Below are positions 1 to 5,965 of a stretch of DNA of 6,001 nucleotides, one piece after another. Below the pieces are notes generated by a model. That model was not told where the DNA came from and ran no database searches. It was given only the letters and a program-made list of their open reading frames with translations. Source of the stretch: JACMNW01 sp031413495 (GTDB taxonomy: Bacteria > Pseudomonadota > Alphaproteobacteria > Rhodobacterales > Rhodobacteraceae); the NCBI GenBank assembly GCA_031413495.1, contig JANOFE010000217.1:1-6001 (forward strand). The letters run 5' to 3'. Position 1 is the first letter of the stretch. Each line of letters starts with the position of its first letter. A program made the position numbers and the translations under genes.

Positions 1-1
1 C

Positions 2-409
2 CTGCCGGGTGTGGCGCAATCGGTAGTGCTGACCCGCACTTCGGGGCGGGCGAGCGCGATGCCAGAGGGCGAAGATTTGGTGAATTTCGCCAAAACTGGC
101 GCAACGCTGGCCATTCATCTGTCGGTGCATGTGCTGGACAACGTGATTGCCGATCTGACCCCGCAGTATGGTGCCGATTGCCCGGTGGCGGTGGTTTGGC
201 GGGCATCCTGGCCAGACCAACGGATCGTGCGGGCGACGCTGGCAACGCTACAAACGGCGATTGGCGCGGAGATGGAGCGGACGGCGCTGATCTTGGTAGG
301 CCATGCCTTGGGATCGGATGATTTTGATGAAAGCAGGCTCTATGCAGGCGATTATGACCGTCGTTTTCGCCCCGTGGGAACCGAACCAAGGTTCCCGGAC
401 GCAACATGA
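2..409 (+). CDS. cobM: Precorrin-4 C11-methyltransferase CobM, C-terminal part (5' end outside window)
   Basis: CobM transfers a methyl group from S-adenosylmethionine to C-11 of precorrin-4, giving precorrin-5, in the cytoplasmic aerobic cobalamin pathway. The reading frame is open from the left edge (Leu-Pro-Gly-Val-Ala-Gln) and gives 135 visible residues, about half of a usual CobM of roughly 250-260 residues, so the GTG at 11 is internal and the true start lies upstream. Family-typical stretches visible are TRTSGRASAMPEGE near the beginning, a GATLAIHLSVH segment, CPVAVVWRASWPDQ in the middle, and the closing LYAGDYDRRFRP. These belong to the C-terminal lobe of the tetrapyrrole methylase fold; the N-terminal SAM-binding loop is not in view. 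The stop overlaps the cobB start as ATGA, implying co-transcription and coupled translation. The family call is secure; it is inferred from recognised sequence, not a search. Confidence 0.93.
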   Translation: MPGVAQSVVLTRTSGRASAMPEGEDLVNFAKTGATLAIHLSVHVLDNVIADLTPQYGADCPVAVVWRASWPDQRIVRATLATLQTAIGAEMERTALILVGHALGSDDFDESRLYAGDYDRRFRPVGTEPRFPDAT

Positions 410-1731
410 TACCGCCTGGATTGATCATATCCGCCCCTGCATCGGGCACTGGTAAAACCACGCTGATGTTGGGGCTTTTGTCGGCGTTTCGGGCGCGGGG
501 CATCACGGTGCAGCCGTTCAAAAGCGGGCCGGATTACATTGATCCGGCTTTTCACGGCGCGGCATCGGGGCGGCCCTCGTTGAACCTTGATAGTTGGGCG
601 ATGACGCCTGCACGGATTGCGGGGCTTGTGGCGGCGGCGGATGGGGCGGATTTGATCCTTGCCGAAGGGTCTATGGGGCTGTTTGACGGGGTTGCGAAGG
701 TTGGTGAAACCGGGTCCGGGGCAAGTGCGGATATTGCAGCGCTGATGGGCTGGCCCGTGGTTCTGGTCGTTGACGTGTCAGGCCAAGCACAATCTGCGGC
801 GGCGGTGGCTGCGGGGTTTGCGGCGTATCGCCCCGATGTGCATGTGGCGGGCGTGGTGTTGAACCGCGTTGCCAGCCCACGGCATGAGGCGCTGGTGCGG
901 GCGGGTATGGAGGCGGTGGGGATACGGGTTTTTGGCGCGCTGCCACGGCAGGCGTCGATTGCGCTGCCGGAACGGCATTTGGGGTTGGTGCAGGCCGAAG
1001 AACAGCCACAGTTGGCGCAGTTCTTGGTGGATGTGGGCGCGTTTGTTGGTGCCCACGTGGATTTAGACGCTTTGCGCGCTGTGGCTGCAGGGCAAGGCGC
1101 GGTAGCTTTGCAGTCAATGCGCGCAGCCCCACCGTGCCAACGTATAGCCCTTGCCCGTGATGCGGCATTTTCGTTTGTTTACCCGCATCTGTTGGCGGAT
1201 TGGCGCAGCGCCGGGGCGGAAATATTGCCATTTTCGCCGCTTGCGAATGAAGGCCCGGATGCCAGCGCCGATGTGTGCTGGCTGCCCGGCGGCTATCCCG
1301 AACTGCATGCAGGTGTGCTTGCAGCGGCGGGGCATTTCCGCATGTCGTTGCAGGCCTTCGTGCAAACCCGTCCGGTGCATGGCGAATGCGGGGGCTATAT
1401 GGCGATGGGGGCTGGCTTGATCGATAAAAACGGGGTGCGGCATCAGATGGCAGGGCTGTTGGGCCTCGTCACATCGTTTGAGAAGCGCAAAATGCATCTG
1501 GGTTACCGGGTTGCCAGCCTGAACGTGCCTGCGAACGGACACCCTGCAGGCGCACGTTTGCGTGGACACGAATTTCACTATGCCACCATCGTCGATCAGC
1601 CGGACGCGCCGCTGGCAAATGTCACCGATGCAACCGGGGCAGCAGTGCCTGAAACAGGGTCTATTATGGCCTTTTCGGGAGGCGGGCGGGCGACTGGCAC
1701 CTTCTTTCATTTGATTGCAGAGGCGACATGA
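406..1731 (+). CDS. cobB: (Hydrogeno)cobyrinate a,c-diamide synthase CobB
   Basis: CobB uses ATP and glutamine to amidate the a and c carboxylates of hydrogenobyrinate, the step before cobalt insertion in the aerobic route. The 441 residues match the usual length. The N-terminal dethiobiotin-synthetase-like ATPase domain has a P-loop SAPASGTGKTT (residues 9-19), the FKSGPDYIDP motif (38-47) and AEGSMGLFDG (86-95), whose acidic residues are expected at the ATP/Mg site. The C-terminal class I glutamine amidotransferase-like domain (about 246-435) has LPGGYPE (293-299), HGECGGY with the likely nucleophile Cys328, GHEFHY (387-392) and a terminal FFH with the likely catalytic His435. All key residues are present, so the enzyme looks intact. 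The ATG shares ATGA with the cobM stop and the gene ends with ATGA into cobA. No strong ribosome binding site precedes the start, which fits translational coupling. CbiA of the anaerobic route is the homologous alternative; the aerobic neighbours favour CobB. Confidence 0.96.
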   Translation: MIPPGLIISAPASGTGKTTLMLGLLSAFRARGITVQPFKSGPDYIDPAFHGAASGRPSLNLDSWAMTPARIAGLVAAADGADLILAEGSMGLFDGVAKVGETGSGASADIAALMGWPVVLVVDVSGQAQSAAAVAAGFAAYRPDVHVAGVVLNRVASPRHEALVRAGMEAVGIRVFGALPRQASIALPERHLGLVQAEEQPQLAQFLVDVGAFVGAHVDLDALRAVAAGQGAVALQSMRAAPPCQRIALARDAAFSFVYPHLLADWRSAGAEILPFSPLANEGPDASADVCWLPGGYPELHAGVLAAAGHFRMSLQAFVQTRPVHGECGGYMAMGAGLIDKNGVRHQMAGLLGLVTSFEKRKMHLGYRVASLNVPANGHPAGARLRGHEFHYATIVDQPDAPLANVTDATGAAVPETGSIMAFSGGGRATGTFFHLIAEAT

Positions 1732-2450
1732 CAGGTTTCGTATCTTTCGTATCCTCTGGCCCCGGCGATCCGGAATTGCTGACGTTGAAAGCGGTGGCGC
1801 GGCTGCAAACCGCTGATGCGGTGCTGTTTGATGATCTGTCATCCGGGCCGGTATTGACCCATGCGCGGGCAGGGGCTGATCTGGTGGGAGTTGGAAAACG
1901 CGCTGGACGCGCATCGCCAAAGCAAGATCATGTTAGCCGCTTGTTGGTGGATTATGCCAAAACGGGTGCAAAGGTGGTGCGCCTGAAATCCGGCGATTGC
2001 AGCCTGTTTGGGCGGCTGGAGGAAGAGATTACCGCGCTGAACGAGGCTGGCATCGGGTATGAGATTATTCCCGGTGTAACCTCTGCCTCGGCCGCCGTTG
2101 CTGCTGCGGGAATTCCCTTGACCCGGCGGTTGACCGCGCGGCGGGTGCAGTTTGTGACCGGGGCCGATGTGACGGGGGGGTTGCCGGACGGCTTGAACAT
2201 GGAGGCACTGGCAGATCCTGCGGCAACGACGGTTGTGTATATGGGCAAGCGGACATTTGCGGCACTGGCAAGCATGCTGATGGACCATGGGCTGCCCGGC
2301 GATACCCCTGCAATGTTGGCCGAAGCGGTATCAACGCCGGATCAACAAATCGAATGGTTCACCATCGCCACGCTTGCCGACCATCTGAAAGACGCGCCCA
2401 GCACGCGGCCTGCGCTGATCTTGTATGGCCCGTTGGCAGGGGGCGCTTGA
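1728..2450 (+). CDS. cobA: Uroporphyrinogen-III C-methyltransferase CobA (SUMT)
   Basis: CobA adds two methyl groups from S-adenosylmethionine at C-2 and C-7 of uroporphyrinogen III to give precorrin-2, the entry step to cobalamin. The protein has 240 residues, slightly short beside the usual 250-280. Tetrapyrrole methylase motifs appear in order: SSGPGDPELLTLKA (9-22, the glycine-rich SAM loop), VGKRAGR (55-61), RLKSGDCSLFGRLEEE (85-100), and PGVTSASAAVAAAGIPLT (115-132). The third motif is usually close to LKGGDPFVFGRGGEE; here Pro is Cys91 and the Gly-Gly after FGR is Leu-Glu, as I would expect for a divergent SUMT subgroup found in cob clusters of Rhodobacterales (recollection, not checked). 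Start ATG overlaps the cobB stop (ATGA), with a modest GAGG four bases upstream. There is no fused CysG/siroheme dehydrogenase domain, so a role in corrin rather than siroheme synthesis is favoured by context. Confidence 0.92.
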   Translation: MTGFVSFVSSGPGDPELLTLKAVARLQTADAVLFDDLSSGPVLTHARAGADLVGVGKRAGRASPKQDHVSRLLVDYAKTGAKVVRLKSGDCSLFGRLEEEITALNEAGIGYEIIPGVTSASAAVAAAGIPLTRRLTARRVQFVTGADVTGGLPDGLNMEALADPAATTVVYMGKRTFAALASMLMDHGLPGDTPAMLAEAVSTPDQQIEWFTIATLADHLKDAPSTRPALILYGPLAGGA

Positions 2451-2767
2451 TGCAAATATCAGTGTGTGGCACCTGCCCGCTTGGCAAAGACGGTTTTGCA
2501 GAAAAGCTGCGGCTGGCAACGGCGTCGCTGGCCTTTGCGACCGAGGTGGAACTGGTGGATTGCATGTCCGGCTGCGCGCGCGAATCGACGCTTGCGTTTC
2601 GAAGTGCTGGCAAGGTTGCGTATTTGTTGGGTGATCTGACGGTGGCCGATTTGCCCGAACTTTTGGCTTTCGCCAAGCACTATCACGCGTCGCCAGATGG
2701 CTGCTTTGCCGATGCCCGCGTCCTTGGCACATTGCGCACCAAGGCTTTGGCGCGCATTCCGGGATAA
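2450..2767 (+). CDS. Small four-cysteine DUF1636-type protein, possible iron-sulfur protein, function unknown
   Basis: This 105-residue protein begins MQISVCGTCPLGKDGF and resembles the uncharacterised DUF1636 family of predicted metal-binding proteins often seen in cobalamin loci. Cysteines sit at 6, 9, 38, 42 and 85. The first four form C-x2-C near the N-terminus and C-x3-C in VDCMSGCARES, an arrangement reminiscent of thioredoxin-like [2Fe-2S] ferredoxins. No signal peptide or membrane segment is seen, so it is probably cytoplasmic. The start at 2450 is chosen over an in-frame ATG at 2354 because the upstream frame lies inside cobA, an AGGGGG ribosome binding site ends six bases before it, and TGATG joins it to the cobA stop as elsewhere in this operon. 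It is the last gene before a hairpin and riboswitch. An electron-transfer role in corrin ring contraction or cobalt reduction, or a cobalt-handling role, is only inferred from context. Confidence 0.8.
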   Translation: MQISVCGTCPLGKDGFAEKLRLATASLAFATEVELVDCMSGCARESTLAFRSAGKVAYLLGDLTVADLPELLAFAKHYHASPDGCFADARVLGTLRTKALARIPG

Positions 2768-2790
2768 GTTTTGGTCACAGCGTCGGCCAC

Positions 2791-2807
2791 GCGCCATCGA
2801 ATGGCGC
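2791..2807 (+). terminator. Candidate weak terminator hairpin after the cobM-cobB-cobA-DUF1636 unit
   Basis: GCGCCAT and ATGGCGC pair perfectly over seven base pairs around a three-base CGA loop, 24 bases after the stop of the DUF1636-type gene. It is followed by ATTT rather than a long T run, so if it terminates transcription it may be inefficient or may work by another mechanism. The placement between two apparent transcription units supports the reading; the poor T tract argues against confidence. Confidence 0.35.
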
Positions 2808-2815
2808 ATTTCGGC

Positions 2816-2844
2816 TTGACCACACCTGCCCCCTACTGACACAT
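2816..2844 (+). promoter_or_regulatory. Possible promoter for the riboswitch-led cbtB-cbtA-cobF transcript
   Basis: TTGACC at 2816-2821 matches the sigma-70-type -35 consensus in five of six positions. At 17-base spacing lies ACACAT (2839-2844), a poor -10 match. If used, transcription would start near 2851, just at the 5' arm of the riboswitch closing helix, which is where a start is expected. The weak -10 makes this tentative. Confidence 0.25.
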
Positions 2845-2850
2845 GAAAGA

Positions 2851-3047
2851 TGCATGGTGTCCGATCAGCGCAAAGCGCCCGGACTGAAACAGGAATGGGG
2901 AATGGGCGGACTGATCACAGCGCCCCAAACCCCAACCGCCCCCGCGACTGTATGCGGCGAGCGGCCTTCCACAGTGCCACTGATCCCGAAAGGGGTTGGG
3001 AAGGCGGAAGGCAGCGATGAGCCGCGAGTCAGGAGACTGGCCATGCA
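2851..3047 (+). ncRNA. Cobalamin riboswitch aptamer
   Basis: The segment carries the conserved elements of a cobalamin (B12) riboswitch in the right order. The closing helix P1 is TGCATGG (2851-2857) with CCATGCA (3041-3047). A P2/P3-like arm pairs GTCCG (2859-2863) with CGGAC (2880-2884), with GCGC-AAA-GCGC inside. GGGAA (2898-2902) leads into GGGCGG (2904-2909), which pairs with CCGCCC (2936-2941). The core box CCCGCGACTGT is at 2941-2951, GCCACTG at 2976-2982, GGGAAGGC at 2998-3005, GATGA at 3016-3020, and the B12 box GAGTCAGGAGAC at 3026-3037. It precedes cbtB, cbtA and cobF, genes commonly under B12 control. Binding of cobalamin is expected to reduce their expression. The 5' end is set by P1 and could lie a few bases further left. 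The ligand form (adenosyl- or aquo/methyl-cobalamin) is not assigned here; the extended P2/P3 arms fit the adenosylcobalamin-type layout. Confidence 0.95.
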
Positions 3048-3062
3048 GGGTGAAACAACAAT

Positions 3063-3080
3063 GCCGTCGGGTGTGACGGC
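3063..3080 (+). promoter_or_regulatory. Hairpin abutting the cbtB ribosome binding site (candidate riboswitch expression platform)
   Basis: GCCGTC (3063-3068) and GACGGC (3075-3080) form a six-base-pair stem with a GGGTGT loop. It lies 15 bases after the aptamer's P1 and directly touches the AAGGAGAG ribosome binding site at 3081-3088. There is no T run after it, so control of translation initiation is more likely than transcription termination. In many cobalamin riboswitches a hairpin at this place kisses the L5 loop to hide the ribosome binding site. I did not find an obvious complement to GGGTGT in L5 (2952-2970), so that contact is unproven. Confidence 0.5.
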
Positions 3081-3093
3081 AAGGAGAGATATG

Positions 3094-3264
3094 ATGAATA
3101 CGCAGACCCAAACGACCGCTAAATTCACATCAAGCCTGATGTCGATCCTTTGCGTTGCCCTGCTGGGCGGTGTGCTGCTGTTTGTGGCAGGCCACGCGCA
3201 ATCGGGCGCTTTGCATGACGCCGCGCATGACACCCGTCATGCGACTGGTTTCCCCTGCCACTGA
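3094..3264 (+). CDS. cbtB: CbtB, small subunit of predicted cobalt transporter
   Basis: CbtB is a short single-span membrane protein, found next to CbtA and under B12 riboswitches, and predicted to take part in cobalt uptake for cobalamin. The 56 residues have a hydrophobic segment at about 15-33 and a C-terminal tail ALHDAAHDTRHATGFPCH, with histidines at 41, 45, 49 and 56 and a cysteine at 55. This His-rich tail ending in GFPCH is the family signature and a likely metal-binding site. The start is chosen at 3094, seven bases after AGGAG; an ATG immediately before it at 3091 is only four bases from that site and would add one Met. An open frame reaching back to 2854 runs through the riboswitch and is not used. 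The cbtA start follows 15 bases after the stop. Regulation is expected through the upstream cobalamin riboswitch. Confidence 0.9.
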   Translation: MNTQTQTTAKFTSSLMSILCVALLGGVLLFVAGHAQSGALHDAAHDTRHATGFPCH

Positions 3265-3279
3265 TCCACACATAACAAA

Positions 3280-4029
3280 ATGATCCAACGTATGGTGACC
3301 AGCGCTTTGTTCGCTGGCTTTGCCGCAGGCCTGTTTGCAGCCCTGTTGCATTTCGCGTTTGTGCAGAAGTCCATTCTTCTGGGCGAGCAATATGAAATGG
3401 GCGCATTGACGCATTTTGACAATGCCGTCCAGCCCGCTGAAGGCGGTCATGACCATGCCGACCCAGCACAACACGCCGATGGGCAGGCGCATGCACATGA
3501 CGACCACGCCGTGGCGGCCCCGACAGAGTTTTCGCGCAATGCCCTGACTGTGCTGTTTTCAGGACTGGTCTATGTGGCCTACGCGTTGATTCTTGTTGCG
3601 GGCTTTGCACTCGCCAATCACTTTGGCAAATGCATAACCCCGCGCGAAGGCCTGCTTTGGGGGATTGCTGGTTTTGCAACATTCCAATTGATGCCAGCAA
3701 TGGGACTGGCACCCGAACTGCCCGGCACCATTGCGGCAGAACTGCATCTTCGCCAAATCTGGTGGTGGGGCACGGTTGCGACCACTGCAACTGGGCTTGC
3801 GCTGATCGGGTATGGCCGGGGAGTGCTGCTTGTTGGCGTGGCGCTGATGTTGCTGGCAGCGCCGCATGTCATCGGGGCACCACAGGCCGAGCAGTACTGG
3901 GGCGTCGCCCCGCCAGAACTGGCTGCTACTTTTGCCGCCCGTGTGCTGGGCGTTGGGTTGGTTGTTTGGGTAACGCTTGGCTGGCTGGCCGGATACTTTT
4001 GGTCGTCAAAATACGGCCAAGCTGGCTGA
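3280..4029 (+). CDS. cbtA: CbtA, membrane subunit of predicted cobalt transporter
   Basis: CbtA is the multi-span partner of CbtB, predicted to bring cobalt across the inner membrane. The 249 residues show hydrophobic segments at about 6-28, 88-112, 123-143, 160-178, 182-199 and 214-241, so five or six spans. Family-like features are the start MIQRMVTSALFAGFAAG, the APELPG stretch (144-149) and HLRQIWWW (156-163). The loop after the first span is His- and Asp-rich: His57, 59, 65, 71, 73 and 76, probably a cobalt-gathering segment. The start at 3280 gives a full first span; no clear ribosome binding site precedes it, so translation may be coupled to cbtB, 15 bases upstream. An internal ATG at 3292 (Met5) is possible. 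Expression should follow cbtB under the cobalamin riboswitch. The transport role is predicted from genome context in the literature, not shown here. Confidence 0.9.
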   Translation: MIQRMVTSALFAGFAAGLFAALLHFAFVQKSILLGEQYEMGALTHFDNAVQPAEGGHDHADPAQHADGQAHAHDDHAVAAPTEFSRNALTVLFSGLVYVAYALILVAGFALANHFGKCITPREGLLWGIAGFATFQLMPAMGLAPELPGTIAAELHLRQIWWWGTVATTATGLALIGYGRGVLLVGVALMLLAAPHVIGAPQAEQYWGVAPPELAATFAARVLGVGLVVWVTLGWLAGYFWSSKYGQAG

Positions 4030-4062
4030 ATGATCCACCTCGCATGGTGTTTTTGGGCGCGG

Positions 4063-4080
4063 CCTGTCACGTCTGACGGG
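4063..4080 (+). promoter_or_regulatory. Hairpin directly before the cobF ribosome binding site
   Basis: CCTGTCA (4063-4069) and TGACGGG (4074-4080) form a seven-base-pair stem, including one T-G wobble, around a CGTC loop. The cobF ribosome binding site GGAGGA (4082-4087) begins one base after it, six bases before the ATG. No T run follows, so it is unlikely to be a terminator. It could affect translation of cobF or mark a processing site between cbtA and cobF. No B12 box or other aptamer element is seen in this 64-base gap. Confidence 0.4.
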
Positions 4081-4093
4081 CGGAGGAATCGCG

Positions 4094-4846
4094 ATGTATG
4101 ACCTTACCCTCATCGGAATTGGCACCGGTAACCCGGAACATCTGACCCGTCAGGCGACCCTTGCGTTGAATTCAGCGGATTTGATCCTAATACCGCGCAA
4201 GGGCGAATCCAAAGCCGACCTCGCCGATCTGCGCCGCGCAATTTGTAGGGGTGTGGTGACCAATCCCGCAACTCAGATTATCGAATTCGACCTGCCTGTG
4301 CGTGATGCGACAAACCCCGACTACTTAGCGCGGGTTGAGGATTGGCACGATGCCATTGCCCTGTGCTGGGCAAAGGCCGTGACAACAGTATCCGGCCCGT
4401 CGGGCAAAGTAGCGCTGCTGGTTTGGGGGGATCCGTCGCTTTACGATTCCACCCTGCGGATTGCAGCACGTCTTAGCCCGGCACCCAAGGTAACCGTGAT
4501 CCCCGGCATCACGTCGATGCAGGCGCTATGCGCGGCGCATGCCATTCCGCTGAACGACATCGGCGCAGCTTTTCTGGTGACGACGGGCAGGCAACTGCGC
4601 AATCATGGTTGGCCTGCGGGGGTTGATACGTTGGTTGTCATGCTGGACGGCGACTGCGCGTTTCAAGCCCTTGATCCGGCCGGCATTTCAATCTGGTGGG
4701 CAGGTTATGTCGGCATGGCAGAGGAGATTTTGTTTTCCGGCCCTCTTGCCGCCACTGGCCCCCGGATCATTGCCGCAAGGGCCATAGCACGGGCGCAGCA
4801 TGGCTGGATCATGGATATCTACCTGTTGCGCAGAAAGCTTACCTGA
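4094..4846 (+). CDS. cobF: Precorrin-6A synthase (deacetylating) CobF
   Basis: CobF methylates C-1 of precorrin-5 with S-adenosylmethionine and releases the acetyl group, giving precorrin-6A; it is specific to the oxygen-dependent route. The 250 residues are close to the usual length of about 250-260. Visible motifs are the SAM loop IGIGTGNPEHLT (7-18), IPRKGESKADLADLRR (33-48), LLVWGDPSLYDSTLRI (108-123) and VIPGITSMQALCAAHAIPLN (135-154), all characteristic of CobF within the tetrapyrrole methylases. The C-terminal part includes WWAGYVGMAEEI and ends in MDIYLLRRKLT. The start has a good ribosome binding site, GGAGGA, six bases upstream, preceded by a hairpin. It lies 64 bases after cbtA with no convincing terminator, so it probably shares the riboswitch-controlled transcript. 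Its separation from cobM, cobB and cobA by the riboswitch means it may be regulated differently from them. Confidence 0.95.
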   Translation: MYDLTLIGIGTGNPEHLTRQATLALNSADLILIPRKGESKADLADLRRAICRGVVTNPATQIIEFDLPVRDATNPDYLARVEDWHDAIALCWAKAVTTVSGPSGKVALLVWGDPSLYDSTLRIAARLSPAPKVTVIPGITSMQALCAAHAIPLNDIGAAFLVTTGRQLRNHGWPAGVDTLVVMLDGDCAFQALDPAGISIWWAGYVGMAEEILFSGPLAATGPRIIAARAIARAQHGWIMDIYLLRRKLT

Positions 4847-4885
4847 CCCCTATCCACAGCGCATTTGCGGCGCTAAACAGGGCGA

Positions 4886-5965
4886 ATGCGGCAAAGTCTG
4901 ACTGAAATTTATGAAGCGCGCGTGACTGAGGGTAGACTTCGGGCCGATCCGGCACAGCATGCAATCCTGCCGCAGCTAGAGCATTTGCGGCTTTGGCTAG
5001 AAGACCATAGCCCAAAAAAACGGGGCCTGTTGGGGGGGCTATTTGCCAAAGCCGCACAACCGCCAAAGGGTGCCTATCTTTGGGGTGGCGTCGGGCGCGG
5101 CAAATCCATGCTGATGGACTTGTTTTTTGATGCCACGGATATTGATGCCAAACGCCGCGTGCATTTCCACGCCTTCATGCAAGACATTCACCGGGGCATG
5201 CATGCCGCCCGCAAAAAGGGTGTCGAAGATGCGCTTGCCCCAGTGGCGGATGACATCATTCACGACATCCGCCTGCTGTGCTTTGACGAAATGCAGATCA
5301 CCGACATAACCGATGCCATGATTGTGGGGCGGCTGTTTGAAAAGTTGTTCGCGGCGGGGGTGGTGGTGGTGACCACATCCAATCGCCCGCCCGATGGCCT
5401 TTATAAGGACGGCCTGAACCGGGCCCTGTTTTTGCCGTTCATCGACCTGATTTCTAATCGGCTGGTTGTCGTTCAACTGGAAAGCCCGACCGATTACCGC
5501 CAGCATCGGCTGGAAGGCGCACAGGTTTATTTTCAACCCGCCGCCAGTGCAAAGGGTGATATTGCCGCTATCTGGCAAGATCTGACAGGCGGCGCTGGCG
5601 GCGAGCCCCTGCGCCTGCCCGTCAATGGCCGCGAGGTGGAATTGCCACGCTTTGCCAATGGTATAGGCCGCGCCAGTTTTTGGGAATTGTGCGCAAAACC
5701 GCTTGGCCCGGCGGATTATCTGGCCATAGCCCATGCCGTGCGGGTTTTGATATTGGAAGATATTCCGCAGTTGTCGTCTTATAACTACAATGAGGCGAAA
5801 CGGTTCGTGACCCTGATAGACGCTCTGTATGAAGCACGGGTGCGGTTGATCTGTTCCGCCGCTGATGTGCCTGAACGGCTATATCTCGAAGGGTCGGGAT
5901 CGTTTGAATTTGAACGCACGGCCAGCCGTTTGCGCGAAATGCAAGCGGCCGATTGGGGGCAATAG
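4886..5965 (+). CDS. zapE: Cell division protein ZapE (AFG1-like AAA+ ATPase)
   Basis: ZapE/AFG1 proteins are ATPases; in Escherichia coli ZapE acts at the FtsZ ring, and the mitochondrial homologue AFG1/LACE1 acts in protein quality control. The 359 residues match the family length. The protein opens with SLTEIYEARV and a helical N-terminal part, then YLWGGVGRGKSMLMD with the Walker A motif at 67-74 (Lys73), VHFHAFMQDIH (92-102), the Walker B LLCFDEMQ (130-137, Asp134-Glu135), and a sensor-like VVTTSNRPP (161-169) with Asn166. The C-terminal part includes SSYNYNEAKRFVTLIDALYE and FEFERTASRLREM, typical of the family. All ATPase residues are present. The ATG at 4886 yields the usual N-terminus; only a weak AGGG precedes it. 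It starts 39 bases after cobF with no visible terminator or strong promoter, so some read-through from the cob transcript is possible, though it is a housekeeping gene unrelated to cobalamin. Confidence 0.94.
   Translation: MRQSLTEIYEARVTEGRLRADPAQHAILPQLEHLRLWLEDHSPKKRGLLGGLFAKAAQPPKGAYLWGGVGRGKSMLMDLFFDATDIDAKRRVHFHAFMQDIHRGMHAARKKGVEDALAPVADDIIHDIRLLCFDEMQITDITDAMIVGRLFEKLFAAGVVVVTTSNRPPDGLYKDGLNRALFLPFIDLISNRLVVVQLESPTDYRQHRLEGAQVYFQPAASAKGDIAAIWQDLTGGAGGEPLRLPVNGREVELPRFANGIGRASFWELCAKPLGPADYLAIAHAVRVLILEDIPQLSSYNYNEAKRFVTLIDALYEARVRLICSAADVPERLYLEGSGSFEFERTASRLREMQAADWGQ

Noticed and set aside
671..1920. Long open frames on the minus strand opposite cobB and the start of cobA
   Set aside because: They lie wholly opposite well-supported genes, have low-complexity Pro/Arg/His-rich translations typical of antisense GC-rich codons, and match no family I recognise.
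2854..3093. Upstream in-frame extension of cbtB through the intergenic region
   Set aside because: This sequence is the cobalamin riboswitch; the cbtB ribosome binding site and signature length place the start at 3094 (or 3091).
2976..3267. GCCACTGATCC occurs both in the riboswitch (2976-2986) and across the cbtB stop (3257-3267)
   Set aside because: A few 11-base repeats are expected by chance in a window of this size; the second copy is fixed by codons of the conserved CbtB tail and has no other aptamer elements around it.
4036..4054. CACC-GGTG hairpin followed by five T between cbtA and cobF
   Set aside because: The stem is only four base pairs with a six-base loop, too weak for a credible terminator, and cobF downstream appears to be part of the same unit.
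5039..5734. 231-codon open frame on the minus strand opposite zapE
   Set aside because: zapE on the + strand carries all family motifs; the antisense translation resembles no protein and is a codon-bias shadow.
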